Counted from the stretch's first letter, positions 50,096 through 62,249 are shown. The stretch: 64,000 nucleotides of DNA from Trichoplax adhaerens (GCF_000150275.1 NW_002060943.1:6688299-6752298); one strand, 5' to 3'. A program made the numbers and translations. The notes: a model not told the origin generated them from the sequence alone.

Positions 50096-51885
50096 AACGT
50101 AAAAATGGATATCCATGTTATCTTTTCATGGACTTACATTAGTTATACGTTATCATTTTGGACCAGTATGCCATATTTTGAAGTTTATAGTCGTGGCCCA
50201 ACTTCGACACAATATTTGGGTATATTATTAGCATAATATTTGTGCTGCACTTTCTAATTGTGTAGTATATAGCCTCATGTAAATTGCAATGAATTAATTT
50301 TGTGATTATTATAATCAGCAAACTGGCTGGTAAACAAATTAGAAAGAAAAATAAAGATCAAGTAGTAGATAAAACAATCATATGAATAGCATAAAATATT
50401 TAGTTTACAGTGTGAGAGAAAACCAAGTGAGACTCTTTCACTCTGGAAGTTGGCTTTGTAAAGGAAAACTTAGGAAAAAAATATTGTCATCGCTGCGCAT
50501 ATGATCTTGAATGTCTATTCCAAATGTATTTGAATGCTAAGGAATAATGTAGTAAAAAATATATGGTAATAACTGAGAGACCTTTACAAATATGTTTTTG
50601 AAAGTGATGTGGCAAGGTAACGATGTAAAAGAAGTGCAGAAGATGGTAGTAGCCAGACAAGAGAAATTAGAGAAATAGTTATATCCAGCAATAGTTGACA
50701 TTAACTATATATTCACTGCTATATATTTGTGATAAAGCTCTTTTAACCACTATATATATACTGCATATAGATATATGAGAAGTCGACAGAAGAGAACTCC
50801 TATTGCGACTTAATTGTTACAAGTTAGTATGCAACATGAAACTTTGTTAAGCATGATGCAATATCTACTAACGAGTATTTATTAGCTGCATGCGTATAGC
50901 ACTATCTGCATGACATAACTTATATATACGCGCACGAAAATTCTCACTAGTTATGCATAGGATTATCATAGGATGATATATTCAAGTTTGATGATGAATA
51001 CTATCAAATTTTATTTTTCAAAAGCCCTAAAATCCAGCATATATTTATATTACTCTATTTTGCACACCATGATCGGATGTCTGCATATTGCAATATTGTT
51101 TATCTCTGTCAATTTTAATCAGTTTTCCCAAACGCAGGCAAAAATTAGTTGCAAATGAAACATCAATTGCAATTTAGATCTGATTTGTAATAAAGTATGC
51201 GTACATCGTAATTATTGCTTTTCCGCTTCCTTAATAATTAAATTGACGATCATATTTCGCTAATTAAAAATTCCTATTGAACTTCGACCTCACGATAACA
51301 AATGTTTACAAATTTAATTAAGATTCCTATTCATTTAAAGACTCTACGTCGCTGAGTTTTTTATTACTCTGTGCTGGTGTCATAAAACTTGGATGTTAGA
51401 ATTGCTCTTTATAAATGGCTTCTTTACTATTTCAGAAATATTCTTACTTCGACTATGAGCATAATTTAATCAAGCTTGACATTAGTTTTTAGTGCTAAGT
51501 AGTTTATGATTCATTCGTATTATTAATAATTTATAGCTCGGGAAACTTTCTAAGTAATAGCTCGTGCAATGGTGGTAATTTTTAAATATTAACATAATTA
51601 TTAACTTCCGCCGCACTAGGTAATGCTTATCGATTTCAAACTAGTTTTACGGTTGTAAAGCGTTAATTTAATTAATTGATTAATAAGTACTAGCCAAATA
51701 TCGGTGTTGTTAGAAGCTTAGTAACGAAAAATGAATGAACTTTTTGAACTGGTAACACCCTAAGATATATTATCGTTATGACTGATTTATTTTGCAGTTG
51801 TACGGATTGCATCACCAACATGAGTATTTCAATACCAATATTTTAAGTTTAATGATGCTTATGATATATGCAAAGGTACGATAAC

Positions 51886-52191
51886 CTACTGTACACACAT
51901 ACAGATTAATGTCGAAATATCCCATTGCAGATTAGGTTTGTCGTTCTTTAGCTGCAGCGTTACATCTAGTGCATCGCAATTCGCTTTGTAAGCAACAAAC
52001 ATGCCCTTATATCCATTTGATTCGATCTTATCAATCGACTTCTGACTAAATCTAATGTTACAATCACTATTGGTCTCGGTAATAAAAATATTCAAAGCCA
52101 CATAAAGAAAGTAATCATACGACTCATATTCTATTATAATAGAATATCTCGGTTTACTGTCGGTTCTGAGTTACTTTCTTCCAGACAATTA
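51886..52191 (-). CDS. Orphan coding-like segment, possible exon
   Basis: On the minus strand a frame stays open for about 100 codons, from roughly 52190 to the TAG at 51886, in DNA where stops are frequent. Its composition is protein-like rather than AT-driven, with segments such as VALNIFITETNSDC, MFVAYKANCDALDVTLQL and KPNLQWDIS and several Cys. It has no ATG near its open end, so it would have to be an internal or terminal exon entered through an acceptor such as TATTATAATAG. I do not recognise the family, and no partner exon was found. Confidence 0.25.
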
Positions 52192-55100
52192 CTACCCCAG
52201 TGACTAATTATTTTATTGTATATCAATTTATATATTCTTTAGAAATAACGCTGAGTAAGAAAATATTAAGTTATAGTTTCAATCGACTGAATAGTGGATA
52301 ATGGTATTATAGTTGGGTTACTTGAAGCCGCTCTAGATAACGAAATAGTCTAAAATAATTGGAACTACTTACATTAAATTATTATTTAATTAGTTAGTTT
52401 CAAGCGGCATCAATCTACAGCTTTGCAGACCATAGATTAGCTCTTTGAAAGCACCTATTTCGACATGGAAGAAAACGAATAGTACGGTAATAACAGTACT
52501 TAACTACTAGTTCAATATTAGACTTTATAGCGATTTTAATTTCATGAAAAGATCGATGCATTAAATTTAACCATTGGACTAATACTAAATTGTACTACAA
52601 TAAGAGGCTCCATTAGCTGATATCAAGCATAATATTTAAATAAATAGTATGGTAGATAGATAAATTTTAATGATTAAGCTGATCTTTAACTCGGAATTAA
52701 GTATTGTTTCTTAAATGAATTAACAATTTGTTGGTTTCTACCTAGGCGTCATTAGCATAAATACAGTATAAAAGACATTATTACGTATTAAAATATTGTT
52801 GAATTAAAAGGGAACTATACTTGACTTAACTAGTAATCTAAGTAATTATTACGCGAATAATTTTGAATTAATAAAGAGCTGGTATTTGTTTATAAGTAGG
52901 CCTTCATTGGATCACGAAAGGACTATTATTTTACACCTGCTCACTAGCATACTGTCGCTAAATAAGATTTTAATACAATAAGAGATACTAATTACGGACA
53001 GCTTAACCCCATCGAAATTGATTCGTGGAAATAGATATCGTTAGATTTATGGATATGGTCATAAATTAATTGTTAATGAAGTTAGACATCTATTCGTTAA
53101 CTACGAAATGAGTTCTATACTTGTACTGTATTAAAGAAATACCGGTAACAGATTAAATGAAATTGCTTAAACTGTAGGGTCACAGCTGTTTAAAAAACAA
53201 AATAATTGGAAGATATTTAGAATAGATGGTACTACTGTTTGAAATAATCTGTACATTTTTTCTGTATGCTTTATAATATAACACTAGACAGCCTGCTCCG
53301 GAGATTATAATTTATACCTAATTTAACTATGCCACGACCAACTTTGATAACTATCAGTAATGGTCACCTTCCATCAAAGTTACAGAATAGAAGTTGTCAA
53401 AGACATTATCTTTTATATGGTTCAATAAACAAATATTGGTAACTGAAAGTCTCAGTATAGTTAAGTTATCAATATTGTAATCAGTCAGTAGTACTCCAAA
53501 TATTTCATTTTATCTCTTTAATTTTTATTCATTGCAACATTTAAAATGGATTGATCTTAATCTAAAAATTGAACGCAACATTGTTCATAATCTCGTACTA
53601 TAGTAAGTTTCTGTAATAGTTTGTTAAAAATGATGTTCCTAAATTGTGATCTACTTATTAAATAGACACAGATCAATTCTATATTCTCTCCGGAAATTGA
53701 GTTAAACTTGGAACAGTACTGACAGAGCCTTAGCTATGTTGTAAATTGAAAGTCTGATAGGTCAACCATAATTAAATAAGCGAAAACATATGGTAATCGA
53801 AATAATGTCGTATACGACACCTGAATAGATTAATTATTTTTGGTAATTTAATTCTATATTTCTAACGTGGGTGAAAAAAATTTGCTGCTATTTTCGTTTT
53901 GCAGCTTGCATTTTTTCTTGTTTCGCCTTTTGACGTAATGTAGAACTTTACAATTCCTCCCATATAACAAAGAAATTGTATAATTACTAGGAATAATAGA
54001 ATGAACAGGGGAAACATCTAAAATTTGGTATAATAAATAATTGTTTTAGATATTTATCATTTGCGTTTCAAGTACAATCAATACTTATATGAACTATGAA
54101 TTATTTATGTGGCAAATAAAATTGAGCCTTGCGATTATTGTTCCAATTATTACTAACGATTCAATTTAGTACTGATGCCTGTAAATTAAAAATAGGTACT
54201 TGCACCGTAAAGCGTATAGATCTTTTAACTCAAGTATAGTGATCTTGATTGATAAGTAATGATATATATATAGAGCTAAAACAATATTACCCGGCATTTA
54301 GCCTGGATAGAAAAGTAGATATTATCGACTAATCACACACAGCAGATGCTAATATCTGCTAAATTGTCACAGGAATCTTTACATACGAAAGCATATATAT
54401 TGATAAATGAGGCCTTGCTACATTATATCTAATCTGACTTCTTGTTGTAGTATTTAATTCTGATTTTAATGGACTATCGGTCTAGACTATCCTGAAAAGT
54501 AAATTATCTTAACAATCATAATGTCGTTTAAGCACCTGGTCCTAAGTAACGTATTCATCATGGCCAAATAGTAACAATTGTTATCGTTAGATCATCATTT
54601 ATAGACAGTTAAAAATTATCAGTATTTTATTCGCGAAAGATTAATAATAGAGTGGAGATGTGTTGTTGACATCGTCTTCCCATATAAATAATATAGGAAG
54701 TAGGCTGTCAATTTACATTATCAAAGTGGGCTGCATATGATAATAATAAATGTAGTTCTCTTAATTAAGCCTCAAATTGATGATGGCATCATTATATATA
54801 CATATTATCATCATAAATTAAGAAATATGGTTGTTATGTTAGCAACAGTAATAGTAGTTATGTTTAGTTTGAGTACGAATCAATAAATATGTTAAAACAA
54901 TGATTTTAATCCTATCGCAACTGTCAATTAGACAATCATAAATTGAATAATTATGTTGATTTAAAAAGTTCTTCATTAATTTTTCGAATTGGATTTATCC
55001 AATATTATACAATCGTCACATTTACAAAAGAACATAATTCAGTATTCTCTTTTTCTTTTCTAAAGTTATATCTATTAAATGACCTATATAAAAGGTAGGT

Positions 55101-55938
55101 TTAATAAATATATCAATGAGACTGGAAATGAAGTATTTTAGGTCATGAAATTATTAAAAATCGAGAATCGGCGCTTTCTTAAATACTCATATTTATTAAA
55201 TTGTTCCTTACATAGCGAATTAATCCAAGCTATTTTTTATTTATTAAATCTGCGATTAATTAAAACTCCGTATAGTGGGCAATTCTAAGTCAACGCTAAA
55301 ATCTATCGTTTTTCTAAAGTTATTTCATTGACTCCATTCAAAAAGTATTTTTTTCTGAAAAAGTAACATTTCTACTCATATTACTAAAGCAGATGACATG
55401 TAAATATGTTATTGTATATGCCATTGAGTTACATTCAACGGGTTATTGGTTGATTGAACGTGATATATAATAGCCTAACCTTCTATAAATTGGTCAATCA
55501 GTTTAGTCATTACCATCATTGTTCAGAAGTACTATGGCGAGTAAGCTTGGATATAGGATATCCTTAAATCGATTGCCATAATCAAATCAACCTTAGGAAA
55601 AAAGATAGCCCGGTATCTAAGAATATTCTTTATATGTATTATATACATTTTATTTGAAAAAATCAATCATCTTAGGCATACTAAATCATTACGAAAGCTG
55701 CTAGCTTCATTGAAAAGGGTTACGTTAAATCATATACGCCCAAACGATTTGGTACGGTAGTGGCACACGCAGAATTGTTGATTACGGTGTTTTTAAACCG
55801 ATACCATTTTCGCTTTGACATAACGTTCAGCTTCAGGATTTCTTCACTCAAAATTTGCATTGCTCTACCTACTAATACATAGATACAGTAACAGAAAGTC
55901 TTTTCCATCAATTCTATTGCATATTTATCCAAAGAGAT

Positions 55939-56991
55939 ATGACAGCTACTACTTTTCCCTATCATAACTTGATTACAAATACACCAAATTTTACAAATCA
56001 AACGCCTACTACACCAGCACCTAATTACGATGATGTTCCATTATTTTTGAGTATTATTTATGGCTCTATTGCTACAATGTCGATTGGAGGTAACGGCATA
56101 ATAATCCTAGTGATCTTATATGATCGATCAATCATAGCTAATCCAACTAATATGCTAATTTTTACTCTAGCTATCGTTGATAGCTTAACCGGTATAGTTA
56201 TGTTCTTTACACCATCTTTAATAATTGGCATACGTTATTATTCATTTCCTACTGGAATACCTGGTGGTGCCATATTTTGCCACTTGGTTGATTCGTTCTT
56301 TATTTTCTTCTCTCTTGGCAATTTATCTGTTATGCTGGTTATGCTAATTAGTATAGAACGTTGGGCAGCAGTTGTTCGAGCAACGAAGTATAGCAAATGG
56401 TTTGCTCTTCGTCGTGTTAAGATATGTATTGGTATTGTTATTATCCTCGTCATAATATTAAATTTAGATAATTTGTTAGGTAAGATTTATGTTCCTGGCG
56501 TATTTCCACCTTGCGTGTGGAGTCCAATATTTCCCAAGCCAAGTCAAAACTTAACTTTATTTACGGTCTTTGAAATAACACGATTATTTCTACCAGTCCT
56601 TTTAATTATTTTATGTTACGTCAATATTGCTAAAAAGACATTATTTTCACACAAAGTTGGAGGTTTAACCCAGGAGCAAAGTGCAAAATATATTGCTCGT
56701 CGTCGTGTAACTACAATGTGTTTCGTTTCTTCGGCGGCTTTGGTTGTCTGTTGGTTGCCCAATGAAATTTACTTCGTAATGATGAATTTTGAGATTATCG
56801 ATTATTCGTTTATTGTCCATGGTGTGACTAAAACTTTAGTTATTTTTAATTCGTGTATCAATCCATTCATTTATGCTGCTACTAATCGTGCGTATCGTCG
56901 CAGCATATTCCAATTTATTACTCGTAAACATAATTATTACAAGGCCAGAACTCATCGGTTGACATCAATTGCAAATACCAGTAATCACTGA
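55939..56991 (+). CDS. Class A G protein-coupled receptor 4, intronless
   Basis: A 350-residue intronless receptor with start ATG 55939. The amino terminus is Thr/Pro/Asn-rich with two consecutive N-glycosylation sites (NFTNQT, 17-22). Landmarks: N52 in TM1 (GGNGIIILVI), LAIVDSL in TM2, Cys114 in TM3 and Cys192 in loop 2 (PPCVW), I-E-R-W (139-142), CWLPNEIYF in TM6 (from 271) and NPFIY in TM7 (308-312). It pairs with receptor 2 by the loop-2 and TM6 boxes. It is the nearest receptor (about 1.5 kb) to the candidate secreted-peptide gene downstream; a functional link is only speculation. Confidence 0.93.
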   Translation: MTATTFPYHNLITNTPNFTNQTPTTPAPNYDDVPLFLSIIYGSIATMSIGGNGIIILVILYDRSIIANPTNMLIFTLAIVDSLTGIVMFFTPSLIIGIRYYSFPTGIPGGAIFCHLVDSFFIFFSLGNLSVMLVMLISIERWAAVVRATKYSKWFALRRVKICIGIVIILVIILNLDNLLGKIYVPGVFPPCVWSPIFPKPSQNLTLFTVFEITRLFLPVLLIILCYVNIAKKTLFSHKVGGLTQEQSAKYIARRRVTTMCFVSSAALVVCWLPNEIYFVMMNFEIIDYSFIVHGVTKTLVIFNSCINPFIYAATNRAYRRSIFQFITRKHNYYKARTHRLTSIANTSNH

Positions 56992-58470
56992 TTTTCGCAT
57001 TTATTGCATGTCATATTATATCCATATAATGCAATATTACGTTTCAATTTCTATAAGCTACTGCATATACTTACTGCAATTGTATATTTGCAAAAGTTGA
57101 TACTGAATTAGAAAGTTAGTAAGTTTCTTAAAGAAATGGTGATTTTCAGCTCAAAAAAATTCGTGCGCGGATCGCTTAAGGGTTAATCAAAATTTCTAGA
57201 GCTATTCTTGTTTTGAAGTAGAAGATTCTCCCAAATTGATAATACTTTACAAAAGTTGGATTCAGTTTTAGCTGTTGATTGCAATGGAATAAGCTGTAAT
57301 CCTCAATAGTTTTGAATTACAGCTATGATAAAATCCTTTTGGATTGATTTAAACATTTTCTAGATCTCATTTTGATACTTTTTAAATACGCGAAGAAAAA
57401 AATGGAGCTATCGTTTAGCAACTTCGACTAACGCATTAATTTATTATAAAACTGCGGTAAAATTGTCTTTAACGCAATCGTGTTGTTATTGAAATTGTAT
57501 CTGCTAGTAATGTCAAGATCTCCTGATTTTATCAACGGTTTAATCTATTTTATTTCTGACCTCAGATGAAATCAGCTCATTTTAAATTAATTGCCATTAT
57601 TAAAGTCGTGTTAGTTAAATTCATCTATAGCTAAAAGATTAAATTTATCACTTTATTGATTAAATGTTTTAAATATTAGAAAACGCTTGGAAAGCACAAA
57701 TAGAATTAATAGCTCGATGTCCAGTATGCGCTGACCTTTATATATTATTGATCTATTGCAATATTGAAAACTTTCTAGCATAGATTGTGTTAACGGTAAA
57801 TTGAAAAACAGCATTATTTTAGGTATCCACCGTACACCATACGCGTATGTATTACTACTTTTACTATCCAAGTCTATTCTATTTCTTGATATTGTCCTAT
57901 ATAAGCTTCTTCCGTTAACTTCATTTTTCTAATTTATTGTTGCGTTCAATTTGTAATTTTTCTCTCTTCCATTATGCTTTTAAATTCTCACAATTTTAAT
58001 ATTAATATTGTTTCTTGTACGCAAATACTTGTAATTTATGCTATCGTAACATACAAGTACGTAACTGTACTGAATATTAACATAATCGTTTGTTCCGATC
58101 ATTATTGTTAGGTTGAGTTTCGATGTCATCAATATATCTTTTTATTGTATAACAAATCGTTACCACCTTATCGTTTGTATAGGAGCATAAAAAGGTTATA
58201 TCTTTGAATGATGAGCGCATCACGCGATAGAAAAAATTCAATACTTTATAAGTAAGGTGAATTAGATCAAAATTGGTCATTTAGGTACCTTTTGCTTAAA
58301 ATTAATTGATTAATGCTTCAATAAATCAAGAGGAAGGTCTTCTATTTCTGTCACTCGTATCTAATAGCTTAGCATATATCCCTGATTCACTGTATTTATA
58401 ATATATATATATATATAATCAAATGCTAATCATGTTATAGGGCAATAATTACAAAGATAGCAATAAAATA
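56992..58470. other. Intergenic region between receptor 4 and peptide candidate
   Basis: 1.5 kb of AT-rich DNA. The frames at 57653 and 58077 (both minus) are low-complexity and are not called. An AT-repeat with a TATA-like core at 58391-58420 precedes the peptide candidate. Confidence 0.45.
58391..58420 (+). promoter_or_regulatory. TATA-like AT tract upstream of peptide candidate
   Basis: TATTTATAATATATATATATATATAATC ends about 50 bases before the ATG at 58471, a plausible core promoter distance for a short 5' leader. The same tract could be a simple AT microsatellite. Confidence 0.25.
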
Positions 58471-60241
58471 ATGAAATATACACTATTATATTTAGTGGGT
58501 TTATTTGTCACCATAGCACAGGCGTATGCTGTAATTGGCCATTCGCGAAAATTTTCTGATTATCGAATGCACTTATTAATGAATTTTTTGTCAATAAACT
58601 GGTGTTCCATCTTAGAATAAAATGACTACAATGTAGATGTAGACAACCATTTGATCATTCTTATTTGCAACATCACAAATGGTTTTAATTAAGAAACATG
58701 ACGTTAATAGTTGCTTAATTTCCAAGAAGTAAAATATTAATTTAAGTGAATCAGAATACATAGTTGCAACAGTTTACACTTAGGATATATATATATGCAT
58801 GAGTTATGTATACTTGTTAAGTTGTGGTCAAAAATCTGATTTTGACCCTATCATTTTGGTATACTTTCATTTTAGATGTACCTGTATAACCTAGAGGTGG
58901 ACAGCACGAAGTACCCGGATATTTATTTGAGATTTGAAAATTAACATTACTCAATTGAAACGTGAATTAGCCATACACTAACTTTTAAACATTTTTAGAT
59001 TCTTTACATCGGCATGCAAAATTTTCATATGCCTAGTACTTCTAGTGGAATATTTTAAGATTATTATCACTGAACTACAACAGCACTAGATATTAACATA
59101 TACAGTAGTACACAATACTGGTCAAGTAATTAATTTATCGAATACTGTACTTTAGCAGGTGTGACAGGCAATAATTTAACCATTACCTCTTTACTATATA
59201 TGCCTACTATGACTATACGCTATATCGTATGCCTTACTGTGATTGATTGGAGTTGTCGTAGATACCGAAGAGCCTTTACCAATAGAATTTTGCATTAACT
59301 TACAGAATCATCTTAGTCTTAATTCTTACTGTATACTTGCATTTTATATGCAATCCATCTTGGATGATTAGTTTACAATTTCAAGGAAGTATATCACCAG
59401 ATGATTTTCCAACTACTTTTTACTTTATTTTATACAGTCATAATATAAATAAGTTTTTTCTTAATTTGCTTAAGGATTGTATAAAGTAATAATCACTAAT
59501 CAATGACTAGCCGTTAATTAATAATTGAATCTGTTATCATATTATTCAGTTAGGGTAATCATCTCATGTATTCCGTTTCTTAATTATTGATCCCTCTCTT
59601 TTAATTCTCCACTCGAATTCCATCATTACACACAATGATAACTTGCTTATGCATATGTAATTGTCTTCGGTGATTTCAATATCATCTTTCATTAAGATTA
59701 ACTGAGCAGTACATAAAATGTTGAGACGATATAGACAGTATTACTGTAGAACTAGCCGGTTACGGTGATTTATGTAGGAGAATTTTGTTACAGTGTTCCA
59801 TTCATTGAAAAGTACGTAATCAGGATTTGATTACTTTGCAATCCTTAGTTGATTACAGTGGATAAAATCAGCAAGGAAACCAGTTAATTCACCGTTTTAT
59901 TAGGTCATCACTGTAATGTATTACAATGCATAACGTTGCGATGAAGCACGCCGTCAAAGAAGAATATATTGTGACAGACACAAATTTCTAATTAAGAGTA
60001 AATGGTATTCGCCGATATTGTGATATGCCAACTTTGCTTCATGAAATAAAATTAGTTCTTCGGGCAAGGGCTGTATCTGTCTTGCTTTCTGTACAAGGAT
60101 AATGGAACTGCATTATTGCCGTATATCACACAACTACCGGATTGGCAGCTCAAGGATCGTTTTTACATTTGTAGAAGTAAGTTTAGGAGAACATGCTGCC
60201 GCTACGATTGCACTGCAAGCTGTAATATTTCTAAAGTATAG
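58471..60241 (+). CDS. Candidate secreted cysteine-rich peptide precursor (2 exons)
   Basis: Model: 58471-58530 and 60098-60241, phase 0, 67 residues. Exon 1 encodes a textbook signal peptide: a Lys after the initiator Met, a hydrophobic core (LLYLVGLFV) and an A-Q-A cleavage motif, then GCT|GTAATT as donor. Exon 2 follows a pyrimidine-rich tract ending in TACAAG, stays open for 47 codons and ends in a compact Cys cluster with spacing C-x7-CC-x3-C-x3-C, a basic K-F-R-R just before the CC, and a stop at 60239-60241. An AATAAA lies at 60357. An alternative internal acceptor (ATTTGTAG at 60174), used with an upstream GC|GTATGC donor, also keeps frame and gives a shorter four-Cys form. The Cys pattern is not that of insulin (CC-x3-C-x8-C), and I know no family with it. 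Each exon looks convincing; that they belong together across a 1.57 kb intron is inference. Confidence 0.4.
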
Positions 60242-60356
60242 ACTACCCCAATTTCGTCATCTATATTTGAAGTTGTATTTTGTATCTCTCTTATACGTTT
60301 GTACTATAACATATTAAGTAAACAGTCGTTAATGATGGAACGGCTTCATTTTAGTA

Positions 60357-60362
60357 AATAAA
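60357..60362 (+). terminator. Polyadenylation signal after peptide candidate
   Basis: AATAAA lies 116 bases after the stop of the cysteine-rich exon. Its presence supports that exon being a 3' terminal exon, although the hexamer is common in AT-rich DNA. Confidence 0.35.
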
Positions 60363-61055
60363 AGCGATCAAAGACGTTAACAAAATATCGATTTTTATAC
60401 AATAAGTAGCATAAACGTTGTAGCTAGTATTGCTTCAGTATTTTCATCGTTGACAATTCCCACTTTTATGTTATTGAAGTTGACTGTGTAAATCACGTTA
60501 TGCTTAACGTTAAGGTATTCAAATATGTAACAATGTATGAAGATTTCTTGAAATGTAATAATTGAAAACAAAAGCTAAAATGTTAATCACTATTAATAAA
60601 ACTATTCAAACCATATTCACTTAAAAGTACTACATTATACTTTCCATCAATGTGCATCTAAAAGCAGATTGAAAACAAACTAAAATTTAAAATTACTTGC
60701 AATAAAAATTTAAAATATCTATAATTTTGTGATTAAACTCTTGCCTTCTTCGCCCCTGTACTGATTCTATTCAAAATACTGTACATTAGTCCCTTGTAAC
60801 TTCTAATTCCATTTTATTTTTACCGCCGATCAACAGCAGTTTCAGACATACTTAGTAAAATAAAATTTATTCAAAATAGCTTCACGTACTGAAACAGTGA
60901 CTGTACGGTACAGTACTGTCGCAGTGATTTGAACACACGCACTTGCACTTTTTAACTTTCATGATATCGTATTAGGATTAGTATTCCATACTGTACTGTA
61001 CATTGTACTGTACACTGTAGATAGGATACTGCATCCGATACTGTACAGTATACAG

Positions 61056-61144
61056 AGGGTGTCTCACAAGTCTTTCCCACTGTTTGAAATCATATGAAAT
61101 TATAGTTTCAAGTCCTTATTAGACAAATTTAGTATCATTTGATT
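61056..61144 (+). mobile_element. Dispersed repeat copy B (possible non-autonomous element)
   Basis: AGGGTGTCTCACAAGTCTTT starts a block collinear with copy A at 20169 (TTGAAAT, ATATGAAA, TCAAG, CC, ATTAGACAAATTTAGTATCA). GTACTGTACA palindromes flank it on both sides, about 60 bases before and 110 bases after. The AGGGTGTC edge resembles the ends of some DNA transposons, but no transposase or target duplication was found. Confidence 0.45.
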
Positions 61145-62165
61145 GGAAATAAGATGCTTTATGCGAATATGTAATTTAAAAGCACATAAAATGTGTTCAA
61201 GTTACTAATATTAGCACTTAAAGTCAAATATTCTTATATAAACTCTGGCGCTTTTCTACAGTACATTGTACTGTAATCGACACGGTACTGTACACTGTAC
61301 AGTACTTGCAGTCTAAAGTTCAATGACCCGCATGGCCCTTAGCTGGCCCGTCACGGCACGGCAGGAGTCAAGAAGTGAGTATCGCTGGTGCTGTTCACTA
61401 GAGGGTCTCTATTGCTCACTGATGGTTCACTGTTCAGGTGTACGGTACTGTACCATTTTGTTGTGGTACTCACGCATGGGTAGAAGTGAGTCATACAGTA
61501 TCCGAGAGATGGCACAGCGTAGTCAGTAGTGACTTAGTAGTGCAGTACCCGCGCGTTGACAAGATGCGAAACAAGCATCATGAACATGTGCTATATTTGG
61601 ATAGCAAATTGGCAATGACGAAGATGAGCCTATCAAGTTCATCCTCGACCATGTCCATTGTACAAGACGCTTGTACTGTATATTACAGTACTGTGCACTG
61701 TAGACCATCGCTTTGCCGCATAGGCGCGGTAATAGTATACCGTATAAAATCCACTACTATGGGTGGAGGCAAGGTGACCTACGGTACACTGAGTACAGTA
61801 GTGTCCATTGAACACAGTCTAGGACTGACACCGTCAGTGACACGTCAAGTCACTGGCCAACATTGTCGTTCAACCTCTCCTCGTCTAGCCTCTGATGTCC
61901 GCACGTTTTTTAGGCTTTGCAGGTTAGTCAGTTCGCCATTCAATTAGACCAAGCAATATAATACTTCTCTCTTGACTAAAATTATCCTCTCTGTTTAGTT
62001 TATTTGTACTGAATATTGTGTCAAATTATTGGTCGACTAAGATGAATGCTTGCCTATGCATTCAATCACCAATGTGACCATTCCTTCCATACTTGCACAT
62101 GCAATCTTAGCCGTGTCAAAAAATTCCTTTCATCCATTCTCTAGTAATCAAGAATGCAAACCAAC

Positions 62166-62249
62166 ATGGATCCCAACAGCATTGTGGAATTGTTATCCAA
62201 ATCACTCGACCCACAAGCGCATGAGGTTGTGGAGCGTGAACTTCGTACG
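62166..62249 (+). CDS. First exon of an importin-7/8-like karyopherin (partial)
   Basis: ATG 62166 gives 28 residues, MDPNSIVELLSKSLDPQAHE then VVERELRT, followed by a consensus donor ACG|GTGAGT in phase 0. This matches the amino terminus of importin-7/8 (M-D-P-N-x-I-x-x-x-L-x-x-x-x-D-P then a helix with E-R-x-L), the first HEAT helix of the karyopherin-beta fold that carries cargo through nuclear pores. Frame use upstream is possible, but the family starts at this Met. No following exon was recognised before base 64000, so the rest of the gene seems to lie beyond a long intron and off the window. The match is short, hence moderate confidence. Confidence 0.55.

Larger units (their letters stand above)
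41307..55938. other. 14.6 kb AT-rich gene desert
   Basis: The longest stretch without a firm gene. Frames are short and rich in Phe, Ile, Lys, Asn, Tyr and Leu, as expected from base composition. Two segments stand out and are listed separately: a signal-peptide-like frame at 44014 and a coding-looking minus-strand frame at 51886-52191. A degenerate duplication lies at 49788-50095. I looked for receptor remnants by the TM6 and TM7 motifs and saw none. Confidence 0.45.
60242..62165. other. Spacer with palindromic repeats upstream of importin-like exon
   Basis: 1.9 kb. The region 60960-61310 is rich in ACTGTACTGTACA palindromes around dispersed repeat copy B. From about 61320 to 61950 base composition becomes noticeably more GC-rich than the rest of the right half and several overlapping frames open. 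They have no domain and are read here as promoter-proximal sequence of the downstream gene. Confidence 0.4.

Noticed and set aside
58391-58420. AT microsatellite as a replication or scaffold element
   Set aside because: A plain (AT)n tract gives no support beyond a possible TATA box.
60077-60241. Insulin-like A chain in the cysteine-rich exon
   Set aside because: CC-x3-C is present, but the last Cys follows after three residues instead of eight, and no B-chain-like Cys pattern was found upstream.
61323-61947. Overlapping frames of up to 169 residues in a GC-richer stretch before the importin-like exon
   Set aside because: No domain, Ser/Thr/Val-rich with many tripeptides produced by the GTAC palindromes, and no splice logic. 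They are explained by higher GC content lowering stop frequency.
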